Below are positions 17,347-26,069 of a stretch of DNA of 36,963 bases, one piece after another. The notes under the pieces are model-generated. The model saw only the letters and a list, made by a program, of their open reading frames with translations, was not told the origin of the DNA and did no database searches. The stretch's first letter is position 1; each line of letters opens with the position of its first letter. The DNA lies in NCBI GenBank assembly GCA_018971725.1, contig JAGXAE010000006.1, positions 1 through 36,963 on the forward strand. The letters run 5' to 3'. Source of the stretch: Pseudomonadota bacterium. GTDB lineage: Bacteria; Pseudomonadota; Alphaproteobacteria; Acetobacterales; Acetobacteraceae. The position numbers were made by a program, and so were the translations under genes.

Positions 17347-18675
17347 TCACGCCGGCTCGTCCTGCCCGCCGGGGCGGCGCAGCGTTATGTGCTGCTGCTG
17401 CAAAAATCCGTGCGCGAGTTCGTGGTAGAGCGGGCGCGGACAGACCAGACGCGAGGTGCCAAGCCCCAGCATCGCCGCCACCATCACCGGAATGGCGGCG
17501 CCGGTGTTGCCTGTCATCTCCAGGATGATCACGAAGGCCGTCATCGGCGCCTGCACCACGCCGGCGAAATAACCGGCCATGCCCAGCATCGCGCCGAGGC
17601 TGGCCGCGTGGCCGCCGGCACCCGCGATCCACGCCCCAAGCCCAGCGCCGACAGATAGCGACGGCGCGAATATGCCGCCTGGCATGCCGGAAATGGCGGT
17701 AATCAGCGTGGTCAGGAACTTCGCCGGCCAGAAATACCAGTGCGGGGCAACGCCTTCCACCGCCGCGCGGGCAGTCTGGTAGCCGGTACCGAAACTATCG
17801 CCTTTGGTGACAATACCGATCCCCGCGACAAGCAATCCACAACAAAACGGATAGATCAGCCGACGGAATTTCGGATTGGCAGACATCCAGCCCCGCGCCC
17901 AGGCGCTGAGATCCATCATCAGTCGGCTGAACAACCCGCCCAGAAGCCCGCCTGCCGAGCCGCAAAAGGCCGTGAGCACCCAGCCGCCCAGGCCCCGCAC
18001 CGCCGCGTCGCTGCTGCCGAAATAGGTATAGTCGCCGGTAAGCCCCAGCGAGACGAGACCGCCGATGATCACGGTGGTCAGCACCAGGCCATTGGTTTTT
18101 ACCTCGAAGCTGCGGCTCATCTCCTCGATGGCGAACACCACGCCGGCCAACGGCGCGTTAAACGCCGCGGCGATACCAGCGGCGGAGCCCGCCAGGATCA
18201 ACCCACGCTCATTTTGCAGCCCGCGCATCCGCGCCACTTGCAGCATAATCGTGGCCCCCACCTGCACGGTCGGGCCTTCGCGCCCCACAGAGGCGCCGCA
18301 AAGCAGCCCCACCACCGTCAGCCCGATCTTGGCGAAGCATAACCGCACCGAAAGCAGCCGGCGGCGGGCGACACCGCGGGGCAATTGCCGCGCCGCGATG
18401 GCCTGCGGAATGCCACTGCCTTGCGAACCCGGAAACACGCTGGCCGCCGCCCAGGCACAAAAAAGAAAACCAAGCGGCGTGATGATCAACGGCAACGCCC
18501 AAAACTTATGCGTGGCATGGAAGAATATTTGCTCTGCGCCATCTGCGGCCTGGGCGAACAACACGCTCACCGCGCCCACCGCCACCGCTCCGCTCCAAAA
18601 CGCCACGCGCCGCCGCCAGATCCGACTCGCCAAGCGCGGCAAATGCCGCACCGGCGTCTTCAACCTGCTTTTCAA
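17347..18675 (-). CDS. ClC family chloride channel or H+/Cl- antiporter
   Basis: A polytopic membrane protein of 442 aa. ClC signatures are in order: GSGIP at 86-90 (anion-site serine loop), GREGPTVQ from 131, with E133 as the gating glutamate, then FAIEEM near 181-186, and GGIFAPSLSVGAGLG in the second half. There are no CBS domains after the transmembrane part. The gating Glu is retained. Whether it is a channel or an exchanger cannot be decided here; bacterial members with a similar core (CLC-ec1 type) exchange 2 Cl- for H+ and aid acid resistance. It is convergent with the S9 peptidase gene and stands alone. Confidence 0.93.
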   Translation of the reverse strand: MKSRLKTPVRHLPRLASRIWRRRVAFWSGAVAVGAVSVLFAQAADGAEQIFFHATHKFWALPLIITPLGFLFCAWAAASVFPGSQGSGIPQAIAARQLPRGVARRRLLSVRLCFAKIGLTVVGLLCGASVGREGPTVQVGATIMLQVARMRGLQNERGLILAGSAAGIAAAFNAPLAGVVFAIEEMSRSFEVKTNGLVLTTVIIGGLVSLGLTGDYTYFGSSDAAVRGLGGWVLTAFCGSAGGLLGGLFSRLMMDLSAWARGWMSANPKFRRLIYPFCCGLLVAGIGIVTKGDSFGTGYQTARAAVEGVAPHWYFWPAKFLTTLITAISGMPGGIFAPSLSVGAGLGAWIAGAGGHAASLGAMLGMAGYFAGVVQAPMTAFVIILEMTGNTGAAIPVMVAAMLGLGTSRLVCPRPLYHELAHGFLQQQHITLRRPGGQDEPA

Positions 18676-18716
18676 ACCCCTTGCCTCCTGTGCCCAACGC
18701 CGCTAGTAACCCGGCA

Positions 18717-18804
18717 CGGATATGGGCACTTAGCTCAGCGGTAGAGCATCACCTTGACATGGTGGGGGTCACAGGTTCAATCCCTGTAGTGCCCACCATA
18801 TCCG
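18717..18804 (+). other. Inverted repeat flanking the tRNA-Val gene
   Basis: CGGATAT (18717-18723) immediately precedes the tRNA 5' end, and ATATCCG (18798-18804) overlaps the last A of the encoded CCA. In a precursor RNA these would pair and extend the acceptor stem past an ACC bulge. What is seen is the 7-bp complementarity; any role in processing is inference. Confidence 0.6.
18724..18798 (+). tRNA. tRNA-Val (anticodon GAC)
   Basis: A full cloverleaf folds by hand: acceptor GGGCACT/AGTGCCC, D arm GCTC-AGCGGTA-GAGC, anticodon stem TCACC/GGTGG with loop TTGACAT (anticodon GAC, reading GUC/GUU), T arm ACAGG-TTCAATC-CCTGT, discriminator A and encoded CCA. It lies in the spacer between the divergent ClC and infA genes. 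Confidence 0.97.
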
Positions 18805-18963
18805 GATTTCTCTTGAAAATCATGTGGTTAATATAGAAGCTGGCGCACTGCCTCAATGCCGCCAGGGTGCCCCCCGCACCGGGCACAGAGCAGAAAGCCT
18901 TGACGGCAAAACAATCCCGGCCCATTTGGGCGCCAGTTTCCTTCATTCTCAGCCGAGGTGTGT

Positions 18964-19182
18964 TTGTCTAAAGAAGATATGATCGAATTCAGCGGCATGG
19001 TGACCGAGCTGCTGCCCAACGCCATGTTCCGCGTGAAGCTGGATAATGAGCACGAGATTCTCGCCCATACCAGCGGCAAGATGCGCAAAAACCGCATCCG
19101 CGTTCTGGCCGGCGACCGTGTGAATGTCGAAATGACTCCATACGACCTCACCAAGGGCCGGATCACATTCCGCTTCAAGTAA
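18964..19182 (+). CDS. infA: Translation initiation factor IF-1
   Basis: A 72-aa S1/OB-fold protein that binds the ribosomal A site during initiation. The sequence ([10 protein letters not shown]...[50 protein letters not shown]...) is near-canonical for alphaproteobacteria. The canonical N-terminus MSKED is reached only from the TTG at 18964; the tracked GTG at 18958 would add MC- and also lies within the GAGGTG ribosome site. It heads an infA-maf-rng-yacG cluster in which each gene touches the next. Confidence 0.97.
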   Translation: MSKEDMIEFSGMVTELLPNAMFRVKLDNEHEILAHTSGKMRKNRIRVLAGDRVNVEMTPYDLTKGRITFRFK

Positions 19183-19727
19183 TTCTGGCTTCGGCCAGCC
19201 CGCGCCGCCTGGCGTTGCTGCGGCAGATCGGCATCGAGCCTTACCGGATCGCCGCCCCCGAGATCGATGAATCGCCACGTTCGGACGAATTGCCCCGCGT
19301 TTACGCGCGCCGGATGGCATTGGAAAAACTCACCCCCACGCCGGACGCCTTCGTGATCGCGGCGGATACGGTGGTCGCCGCCGGACGGCGCATATTGCAT
19401 AAAACTGAATCGCGCGAGGATGCCGAGCGTTATCTGCGCCTGCTCTCCGGCCGCCGCCACAAGGTTTACAGCGCCGTGGCCGTTTCAGCGCCCGGGGGCC
19501 GTATTTCCTGCCGCGTGGTGGAATCGGTGGTCAGTTTCACAAGGCTGGATGAACCGCAATTGCGTGCCTATCTCGAAAGCGGTGAATGGCAGGGCAAGGC
19601 CGGAGGCTATGCCATTCAGGGCCAAGCGGCGCGCTTCATCGATTTTATCTCCGGTTCCTATTCTGGTGTGGTGGGGCTGCCCTTGCACGAAACCACCACC
19701 CTGCTGCGCGGCCTAGGCTGGCATTGA
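19182..19727 (+). CDS. maf: Maf-like nucleotide pyrophosphatase; start codon non-canonical
   Basis: Maf/YceF proteins hydrolyse non-canonical or other nucleoside triphosphates. The in-frame sequence ATT-CTG-GCT... gives (I)LASASPRRLALLRQIGIEP, the conserved Maf N-terminus; later motifs are AADTVV (catalytic Asp), SGRRHKVYSAVAV and GKAGGYAIQGQAARFI. No ATG, GTG or TTG precedes the SASPRR motif in this frame; the first one is the TTG at 19215, which would delete it and probably inactivate the enzyme. The likely start is therefore ATT 19182, overlapping the infA TAA (TAATT), or CTG 19185. I report the ATT. Length is then 181 aa, slightly short for the family. Confidence 0.85.
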   Translation: MLASASPRRLALLRQIGIEPYRIAAPEIDESPRSDELPRVYARRMALEKLTPTPDAFVIAADTVVAAGRRILHKTESREDAERYLRLLSGRRHKVYSAVAVSAPGGRISCRVVESVVSFTRLDEPQLRAYLESGEWQGKAGGYAIQGQAARFIDFISGSYSGVVGLPLHETTTLLRGLGWH

Positions 19728-20578
19728 TCGCCGCTTCCCTGCGTAACGGGCTGGTGCGCGTCGCGTTGCTGCACGGCGATGAACTGGCGGAATTCTACCT
19801 TTGGAACCCACAGGCGCCGGATGGCGTGGGTGATTTATACACGGGCCGTGTGGATGCCGTGGAAAAAGCCCTGGCCGGGCGTTTCATGGCGCTCGGCGCG
19901 GAGGTCTCGGGTTTCCTGCCGGACAGCGCCGGAGGCAAATCCCTCAGCATCGGCCAATATGTCAGCGTCCGCGTCACCCGCGCCGCGCAAGGCGGCAAGG
20001 GCCCACGTCTGGCGCTGGACAGCACCACGCCCGGCGATTCCCCTGGCCTAACCCGCACCGGCCCTGGCCCGCTTGTTGAGCTTGCACAGCGCTTCCCCGG
20101 GTATGAGATCGTTCTGGATGATCACGCGCTCATGGCCGAACTCCGCCCTGCGCTGGAAGGGCGGATGCGCTATGACGCCCGCGCCTTCGACCCGGTGCTG
20201 GAGGACGAGATCGCCACCCTGGCCGATCCGCTGGCACCCCTGCCCCACGGCGCCCGCCTGCATATCACCGCCGCTCAGGCGGCCACGCTCTTGGATGTTG
20301 ACGCGGCGGCCGCGAGCCATATGCCACCGCTCGCGCTCAACACCGCCGTCATCCCGGAAATTTGCCGGCAGATCGTCCTGCGCAACATCTCCGGCGGCAT
20401 CCTCATCGATTTCGCGGGGCTTAAAGCGGCGCAGCGGCAAAAGCTGGTGCCGCCATTGCGCGAGGCGTTGACACGCGACCCGCTCTCACCAAATCTTCTT
20501 GGCATCTCGCATCTCGGCTTCGCCGAGATCAACCGGCGGCGCATCCGTCCGCCATTGCATGAAATTTTAAACGGATGA
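19724..20578 (+). CDS. Short ribonuclease E/G family protein
   Basis: A 284-aa protein related to RNase E/G, against about 490 aa for RNase G. An S1-like region is recognisable (DLYTGRVDAVEKALAGRFMALGAEVSGFLP; IGQYVSVRVTRAAQGGKGPRLAL), then the catalytic region NISGGILIDFAGLK...ALTRDPLSPNLLGISHLGFAEINRRRIRPPL. D229 and D252 align with the two Mg-binding aspartates of E. coli RNase E (D303, D346). The CPxC zinc-link and the small domain that follows it are absent. The start is the TTG at 19724, overlapping the maf TGA as TTGA; the tracked upstream start lies inside maf. The reading is supported by the usual infA-maf-rng-yacG order. Confidence 0.88.
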   Translation: MIAASLRNGLVRVALLHGDELAEFYLWNPQAPDGVGDLYTGRVDAVEKALAGRFMALGAEVSGFLPDSAGGKSLSIGQYVSVRVTRAAQGGKGPRLALDSTTPGDSPGLTRTGPGPLVELAQRFPGYEIVLDDHALMAELRPALEGRMRYDARAFDPVLEDEIATLADPLAPLPHGARLHITAAQAATLLDVDAAAASHMPPLALNTAVIPEICRQIVLRNISGGILIDFAGLKAAQRQKLVPPLREALTRDPLSPNLLGISHLGFAEINRRRIRPPLHEILNG

Positions 20579-20727
20579 AATGTCCCATTTGCGGCAAACC
20601 TGCCGCGCCAGAACATAAACCTTTTTGCTCCCGCCGCTGCGCGGAGATCGATCTCGGCCGCTGGCTGAACGACAGCTACAAGCTGCCCGCGCCGCCGGAG
20701 GATGAAGACGAGGAAGAGGCGGAATAA
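20575..20727 (+). CDS. yacG: DNA gyrase inhibitor YacG (zinc-ribbon), absent from ORF track
   Basis: A 50-aa ORF too short for the track: MKCPICGKPA...KPFCSRRCAEIDLGRWLNDSYKLP with an acidic tail. C3, C6, C18 and C22 form the C-x2-C-x11-C-x3-C zinc site, and the 'FCS.RC..iDLG.WL...Y..P' block is the YacG signature. E. coli YacG binds GyrB and inhibits gyrase. The ATG overlaps the RNase E/G stop as ATGA, so the two are translationally coupled. Confidence 0.95.
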   Translation: MKCPICGKPAAPEHKPFCSRRCAEIDLGRWLNDSYKLPAPPEDEDEEEAE

Positions 20728-20758
20728 CCTTCCTTCTGCCCTGTCCTAAAGCCAGGGC

Positions 20759-21664
20759 TCACCTACCTCCGCGCTGGGCGATGAACACCGAGCCCAGGAT
20801 CATCGCCCCTCCCGCCAGCTCGGCCAAAGTTAACGGCTCGTCCAGCAGCCAAAACCCGCCCAACGCGCTGAACACCGGCAACAAATACAGGAACCAGCTG
20901 GCACTCTGCGCGCCCAGCACAGCAACGCCCTTGTTCCAGGCAATCAACGCCACCACTGAAATGCCAATGCTCATGACCAGCATGAGTTGCCATTCCTGCT
21001 GGGGCATTGCCGCCATCATTTGCCTCAGGCCGGGTCCGCCTGCGACAAGCAGCGGCAACGTGCCCAGAAACATCGTAACCGCCGAACTTTGCAGCGCGCC
21101 GTGCTTCCTGATGAGCGGTGGGATGGCCACGCAATAAACCGCCCAGCCGCATGCGCCTAGAAGCAGCAGCAATATGCCGCGCAGATCACCTTCGGCGGGG
21201 CCTGCGGAGGTGGCCAGCAACGCGATGCCGCCCACGCCGAGCAAGGCGGCAAGAATGCTCCTCCCATTCGGCGCACGGCGGGCGACAAGGCAGGACAGCA
21301 GCAGGATGATCAGCGATTCAGACGCGTTAAGCAGTCCTGTCATTCCGGCGGACACGGTCCGCGCCGCCACGCCGGCAAGCAGGTTGTAACCCGCCACACC
21401 AGCCAGCCCGCAGAAGCCGCCGCGCAGCCAGTCCTGCCAGGACCAGCGCCGCAAGGCCGCCGCCACGCCCGGCAAAAAGCAAATAGAGGCAATGGCATAG
21501 CGTAATGCCATATAGGTTGCCCCGGGCATTGCCAGATGGCTGTTGCCAATGAAATAGCGGTTGCCAACGGGAGCCATTCCCCACAGCACCACCGATACCA
21601 ACAAGAGCAGGAACGCCCGTGTCCGAGGCGCCAAAAACCGACCGGAAACGACTGACAGGCTCAT
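20759..21664 (-). CDS. EamA/DMT family permease
   Basis: A ten-helix drug/metabolite transporter of about 301 aa with the internal two-EamA-repeat structure. The first half starts LLLLVSVVLWGMAPVGNRYFIG; the second starts LRGILLLLLGACGWAVYCVAIPPLIRKHG and ends LAELAGGAMILGSVFIAQR. The start is placed at the ATG at 21664 (MSLSVVSGRFLAPRTRAF); the tracked start adds 27 residues with no membrane character. The substrate is unknown; relatives export amino acids or metabolites. It is convergent with yacG and downstream of pgk on the same strand, but a terminator separates it from pgk. Confidence 0.9.
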   Translation of the reverse strand: MSLSVVSGRFLAPRTRAFLLLLVSVVLWGMAPVGNRYFIGNSHLAMPGATYMALRYAIASICFLPGVAAALRRWSWQDWLRGGFCGLAGVAGYNLLAGVAARTVSAGMTGLLNASESLIILLLSCLVARRAPNGRSILAALLGVGGIALLATSAGPAEGDLRGILLLLLGACGWAVYCVAIPPLIRKHGALQSSAVTMFLGTLPLLVAGGPGLRQMMAAMPQQEWQLMLVMSIGISVVALIAWNKGVAVLGAQSASWFLYLLPVFSALGGFWLLDEPLTLAELAGGAMILGSVFIAQRGGR

Positions 21665-21766
21665 GCACGCCGCCGCGAGTGATGGGGAGGAAAATATAGC
21701 AGGGCTGGAGTAACCGCCCCCAGTCACGCCGTCCATCCGCGCCAAACGCTGGGCAAATATGCGCGC

Positions 21767-21801
21767 AAAAAAGCCGCCTTCCGGGGGGGGAAAGCGGCTT
21801 T
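21767..21801 (-). terminator. Intrinsic terminator of the tkt-gap-pgk operon
   Basis: On the minus strand the RNA reads AAAGCCGCTTTCC, a loop of six C, then GGAAGGCGGCTTT and a run of T. The stem is 13 bp with one G-U pair. It begins 16 nt after the pgk stop. Confidence 0.92.
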
Positions 21802-21817
21802 GTAAATCGCCTCTTGG

Positions 21818-23023
21818 TCAACCGAGGTTGGAGAAGCCCTTGCTCAGCACTTCCACGCCAGGAAGAATCTTGCCCTCCATCCATTCCAGGAATGCGCCCC
21901 CAGCGGAAGAAAGATAGGTCAGGTCATGATGCACGCCGGCCAACTTCAAGGCTGAAACAGTATCGCCACCGCCGCCAACCGAGATCACTTTGCCCTCTTT
22001 GGTCGCCTGGGCAATGGCACTGGCGAGGGTATTGGTCGAGGCATCGAAGGGCTTGGTCTCGAACGCGCCGAGCGGACCGTTCCAGATGATGGTTTTGATC
22101 TCTGGCAGGCGCTTGATAAAGGCATCCACCGTCGCGGGGCCGACATCCAGCGCCATAGCGTTGGCCGGAATGGCATTGACCTTCACCACCTGTGTCGGTG
22201 CGCCGGCCTCGAATTTCTCCGCCACCACCACATCCTGCGGCAGCAGGATCTCGCAGCCCTTGGCGGCGGCGGTTTTCAGTATCTCCAGAGCGGTGGCATG
22301 CAGATCGGCCTCCTGCAAGGATTTGCCGACATTATACCCTTGCGCGGCGAGGAAGGTATTCGCCATGGCGCCGCCAATCACCAGAATATCCACTTTAGTG
22401 ACCAGGTTGTTCAAAAGCTCGAGCTTGGTGGAGACCTTGGAACCCGCGACGATGGCCGCCACCGGGCGCTGCGGATTACCCAGCGCCGCTTCCAGCGCGT
22501 GCAATTCCGCCTGCATCAACCGCCCCGCAAAGGATGGCAGATGCTTCGCCACGCCCTCGGTGCTGGCATGGGCGCGGTGCGCGGCGGAGAAGGCGTCGTT
22601 CACGAAAATATCGCCGAGCTTGGCCAAAGCAGCGGCAAATGCGGGATCGTTGGCTTCTTCACCGGCGTGGAAACGGGTGTTTTCCAACACCAGCACATCG
22701 CCATTGTTCAACCCAGCGACCGCGTTTTCCGCCTCCGCCCCCACGCAATCCGCGGCGAACGCAACAGGCTTGCCCAGGATGCGGCCCAGTGCTTCAGCCA
22801 CGGGCTTCAACGACAGCTCCGGCACGAATATGCCCTTTGGCCGATCGAAATGGCTAAGCACGATCACCTTGGCGCCCTTTTCGGACAGCTCGCGGATGGT
22901 CGGCATCAGGCGCTCAAGCCGGGTGGCGTCCGCTACCCTCCCATCCTGTACGGGAACGTTCAGGTCGGCGCGGAGCAGCACGCGCTGCCCAGCGACGTTC
23001 ACATCGTCAAGGGTTCTGCTCAT
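21818..23023 (-). CDS. pgk: Phosphoglycerate kinase
   Basis: Interconverts 1,3-bisphosphoglycerate plus ADP and 3-phosphoglycerate plus ATP. Motifs: [12 protein letters not shown] near the N-terminus, [12 protein letters not shown] (substrate-binding basic region), [26 protein letters not shown], and the nucleotide-binding [10 protein letters not shown] near the C-terminus. The start is the ATG at 23023, whose ATGA overlaps the gap stop; the tracked start extends into gap. Length is 401 aa. It is the last gene of tkt-gap-pgk. Confidence 0.98.
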   Translation of the reverse strand: MSRTLDDVNVAGQRVLLRADLNVPVQDGRVADATRLERLMPTIRELSEKGAKVIVLSHFDRPKGIFVPELSLKPVAEALGRILGKPVAFAADCVGAEAENAVAGLNNGDVLVLENTRFHAGEEANDPAFAAALAKLGDIFVNDAFSAAHRAHASTEGVAKHLPSFAGRLMQAELHALEAALGNPQRPVAAIVAGSKVSTKLELLNNLVTKVDILVIGGAMANTFLAAQGYNVGKSLQEADLHATALEILKTAAAKGCEILLPQDVVVAEKFEAGAPTQVVKVNAIPANAMALDVGPATVDAFIKRLPEIKTIIWNGPLGAFETKPFDASTNTLASAIAQATKEGKVISVGGGGDTVSALKLAGVHHDLTYLSSAGGAFLEWMEGKILPGVEVLSKGFSNLG

Positions 23024-24033
23024 AGCGCACCGAAATAGGCAGCGGTGTCGGACATGCGGCTGGAAAAGCCCCATTCATTGTCGTACCAGCCCATAACGCG
23101 GACGAGCCCCTTATCAACCACCGCGGTCTGCGGCGCATCGAAGGTGCAGGATTCCGGCTGGTGGATGAAATCGGTGGAGACCAGCGCCTCTGTGGAGTAG
23201 CCCAATATACCCTTCAGCTCACCTTCGGCGGCGGCCTTCATGGCGGCATTCACTTCGTCTTTGGTCGCCTGCTTTTTCAGCACAACGTCGAAGGAGACGA
23301 GGGAAACATCAGGCGTCGGCACACGGATCGAGGTGCCGTCAAGCTTGCCGGCCAGTTCCGGCAGCACCAGGCCAACGGCCTTGGCGGCACCGGTGGAGGT
23401 CGGGATCATGGAGAGTGCGGCGGCGCGGGCACGGTGACGGTCCTTGTGCAGGGTATCCACCGTTTTTTGGTCGCCGGTGTAGGAGTGGATGGTGACCATG
23501 TAGCCTCGCTCGATCCCGAAGGCATCATGCAGCACTTTGGCCATCGGCACCAGGCAATTGGTGGTGCAGGACGCGTTGGAGATCACCTGCATGTCACTGG
23601 TCAGCGTCTTGTGGTTAACACCGTAAACGATGGTGGCATCCACGCCATCCGCCGGGGCGGAGACGATAACCTTGCGGGCACCGGCGGTAAGCAGCTGGGC
23701 GGCGGCCTCACGCTTGGTGAACAGGCCGGTGCATTCCATCGCCACATCCACGCCTTGCAGAGGCAACTTAGCAGGGTCGCGCTCGGCCACCACTTTAATC
23801 GGCGCGTAGCTGCGGCCGCCACAGCTGATGACAAGGCTGTCGCCTTCAACCACCACGGTGCCGGGGAAGCGGCCATGAACCGAATCATAGCGGAGCAAAT
23901 GCGCGTTATCCTCGACCGAACCAAGGTCGTTAATCAGCACCGGCACCACATCCGTGCGGCCGCTCTCGATCAGCGCGCGCAAAACCAGGCGGCCAATGCG
24001 GCCAAAGCCGTTAATCGCGATTTTCACAGCCAC
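23020..24033 (-). CDS. gap: Glyceraldehyde-3-phosphate dehydrogenase, type I
   Basis: Oxidises glyceraldehyde-3-phosphate to 1,3-bisphosphoglycerate with NAD(P). The Rossmann start is INGFGRIGR; the catalytic cysteine is C156 in [10 protein letters not shown], with H183 as its partner; the C-terminus has [12 protein letters not shown]. Asn35-Asp36 (LINDLGS) favours NAD. The start codon is GTG at 24033, two bases after the tkt stop, with AAGGAAGGA upstream. Length is 337 aa. In a tkt-gap-pgk operon it may serve glycolysis, gluconeogenesis or a pentose cycle. Confidence 0.98.
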   Translation of the reverse strand: MAVKIAINGFGRIGRLVLRALIESGRTDVVPVLINDLGSVEDNAHLLRYDSVHGRFPGTVVVEGDSLVISCGGRSYAPIKVVAERDPAKLPLQGVDVAMECTGLFTKREAAAQLLTAGARKVIVSAPADGVDATIVYGVNHKTLTSDMQVISNASCTTNCLVPMAKVLHDAFGIERGYMVTIHSYTGDQKTVDTLHKDRHRARAAALSMIPTSTGAAKAVGLVLPELAGKLDGTSIRVPTPDVSLVSFDVVLKKQATKDEVNAAMKAAAEGELKGILGYSTEALVSTDFIHQPESCTFDAPQTAVVDKGLVRVMGWYDNEWGFSSRMSDTAAYFGAL

Positions 24034-24035
24034 GT

Positions 24036-26069
24036 TCAGTTTCCTTCCTTCTTGACTGCGGCTATGATCGCCGCTTCCGTTATGCCGAAATGCTCGTATA
24101 GGATTTCAGCCGGGGCGCTAGCGCCGAAGCCATGCATGCCGATGAACATTCCGTCAGGGCCCAGCCAGCGTTCCCAGCCGAAACCCGAGGCGGCTTCCAC
24201 GCCAATGCGCGGCGCGGTACCCAGAACCTCTTTTTGATACTCAGGCGCCTGCTGAGCGAATAGCTCGAAGCAGGGGGCAGAAACCACCGCTACTTCGATG
24301 CCCTGCTCCGCCAGCTTCTTCTTTGCCCCCATAGCCAGAGACACTTCCGTGCCAGTGGCAATGATGGTGGCGGCGCGGGGGCCGTTGGCCTCCGCCAGCA
24401 CATAAGCACCGCGAGCGGCCTTGTTGCCATTGGCGGCATCGCGCAAGGCAGGCACGCCCTGGCGGGAAAGCACCAGCAGGCTTGGCCCCTTGGCGTTCTT
24501 GATGGCGATTTCCCAGACTTCGGCTGTCTCGATGGCATCCGCCGGGCGCAGCACCAGCACGTTCGGCATGGCGCGCAGCGAGGCCAGATGCTCGATGGGC
24601 TGGTGGGTCGGGCCATCTTCACCCAAGCCGATGGAATCATGCGTGAGCACATGGATGGCGCGCGTACCCATCAGCGCCGCCAAACGAATGGCCGGGCGCA
24701 TATAGTCTGAGAACACGAAGAACGTGCCGCCATAGGGGATGAGGCCCCCATGCAGGGCAATGCCGTTCATCGCCGCCGCCATGCCGAACTCGCGGATGCC
24801 GTAATAGATGTAGCGCCCAGCATAGTTACCCGGGGTGACATCGCCCATGCCCTTGATGAGGGTGAGGTTGGAGCCAGTAAGATCCGCCGAGCCGCCAACC
24901 AGCTCCGGCACCGCCTGCACCAGCACCTCCAGCGCCTTCTGGCTAGACTGGCGGGTAGCGAGTTTGGGCTTGGTTTCGGCCAGGCCGGCCTTGTAGGCAC
25001 TCATCGCCTCGGCCCAGCCTTCCGGCAGCTTGCCCTGCATCACGCGCTCAAACTCGGCACGCATCGGATGCTTGGCCAGGCGCTTCAGCCAAGCGCGGCG
25101 GGTTGACGCACCCCGGCTGCCGGCCTCGCGCCAGGGGGCGTAAATTTCTTCCGGCACCACGAAGGGCAGATGGTTCCAGCCCAGCGCCTTCTTTGCGGCC
25201 TCGGCCTCGGCCCCGCCCAGCGCTGAACCATGCACACCGGCCGTACCCGCCTTGGTGGGGGCGCCGAAGCCGATGATGGTCTTGCAGGCGATGATGGTGG
25301 GTTTGGCGGATTTCTGTGCAAAGGCCAGGGCTGCGGCCAGTTCCTCGACATTATGGCCATCGATGCGCCGCGTGGCCCAGCCATAGGCGGCGAAGCGCTT
25401 CAGCGTGTCCTCCGAGGTGGACATGCTGGTGGCGCCGTCGATGGAGATGGAATTATCGTCCCACAGCACCGTCAGCTTGTTCAGCTTCAGATGGCCCGCC
25501 AGTGCCGCGGCCTCGTGCGAGACGCCTTCCATCAGGCAACCATCCCCGGCGACAACCCAGGTGCGGTGATCGACCAGCGACTTGCCGAACTTGGCAGCCA
25601 GCATCCGCTCCGCCAGCGCCATGCCGACAGAGGTGGCGAAGCCCTGGCCAAGCGGGCCGGTGGTCATCTCAATGGCAGGATGCTCATGGTACTCCGGGTG
25701 TCCGGCGGCGCGGGAATGCAGCTGGCGGAAGGTCTTGAGCTGCTCGATGCCCATACCCTCATGGCCGGTGAGGTGCAGCAGCGCGTAAAGCAGCATGGAG
25801 CCATGCCCGGCGGAGAGCACGAAACGGTCCCGGTCGAACCAATCTGGCGCGGCTGCGTCGAATTTCAGGAATTTGCGATAGAGCACGGTGGCGGCATCGG
25901 CCATGCCCATAGGCATGCCGGGGTGGCCAGACTTGGCGGCCTCCACCGCATCAATCGCCAAGGCCCTGATGGCATTCGCCATCACCCGGTCCTCGCCGGA
26001 CTGCTGGGCCAGGAGTTCCGCCTGGCGCCTCAGCGCCGCCTCGTTCCTCGAATCCGCAATGCTCGCCAT
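24036..26069 (-). CDS. tkt: Transketolase
   Basis: ThDP enzyme moving two-carbon units between sugar phosphates. The ThDP-binding stretch is GDGCLMEGVSHEAAALAGHLKLNKLTVLWDDN; an active-site His lies in the SAGHGSMLLYALLHLTG region; the pyrimidine-domain motif is EDGPTHQPIEHLASLRAMPN. I use the ATG at 26069 (MASIADSRNEAALRRQ); the tracked start is a TTG 33 nt upstream. Length is 677 aa, normal. It is the first gene of the operon, preceded by ~290 bp of non-coding sequence. Confidence 0.97.
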   Translation of the reverse strand: MASIADSRNEAALRRQAELLAQQSGEDRVMANAIRALAIDAVEAAKSGHPGMPMGMADAATVLYRKFLKFDAAAPDWFDRDRFVLSAGHGSMLLYALLHLTGHEGMGIEQLKTFRQLHSRAAGHPEYHEHPAIEMTTGPLGQGFATSVGMALAERMLAAKFGKSLVDHRTWVVAGDGCLMEGVSHEAAALAGHLKLNKLTVLWDDNSISIDGATSMSTSEDTLKRFAAYGWATRRIDGHNVEELAAALAFAQKSAKPTIIACKTIIGFGAPTKAGTAGVHGSALGGAEAEAAKKALGWNHLPFVVPEEIYAPWREAGSRGASTRRAWLKRLAKHPMRAEFERVMQGKLPEGWAEAMSAYKAGLAETKPKLATRQSSQKALEVLVQAVPELVGGSADLTGSNLTLIKGMGDVTPGNYAGRYIYYGIREFGMAAAMNGIALHGGLIPYGGTFFVFSDYMRPAIRLAALMGTRAIHVLTHDSIGLGEDGPTHQPIEHLASLRAMPNVLVLRPADAIETAEVWEIAIKNAKGPSLLVLSRQGVPALRDAANGNKAARGAYVLAEANGPRAATIIATGTEVSLAMGAKKKLAEQGIEVAVVSAPCFELFAQQAPEYQKEVLGTAPRIGVEAASGFGWERWLGPDGMFIGMHGFGASAPAEILYEHFGITEAAIIAAVKKEGN

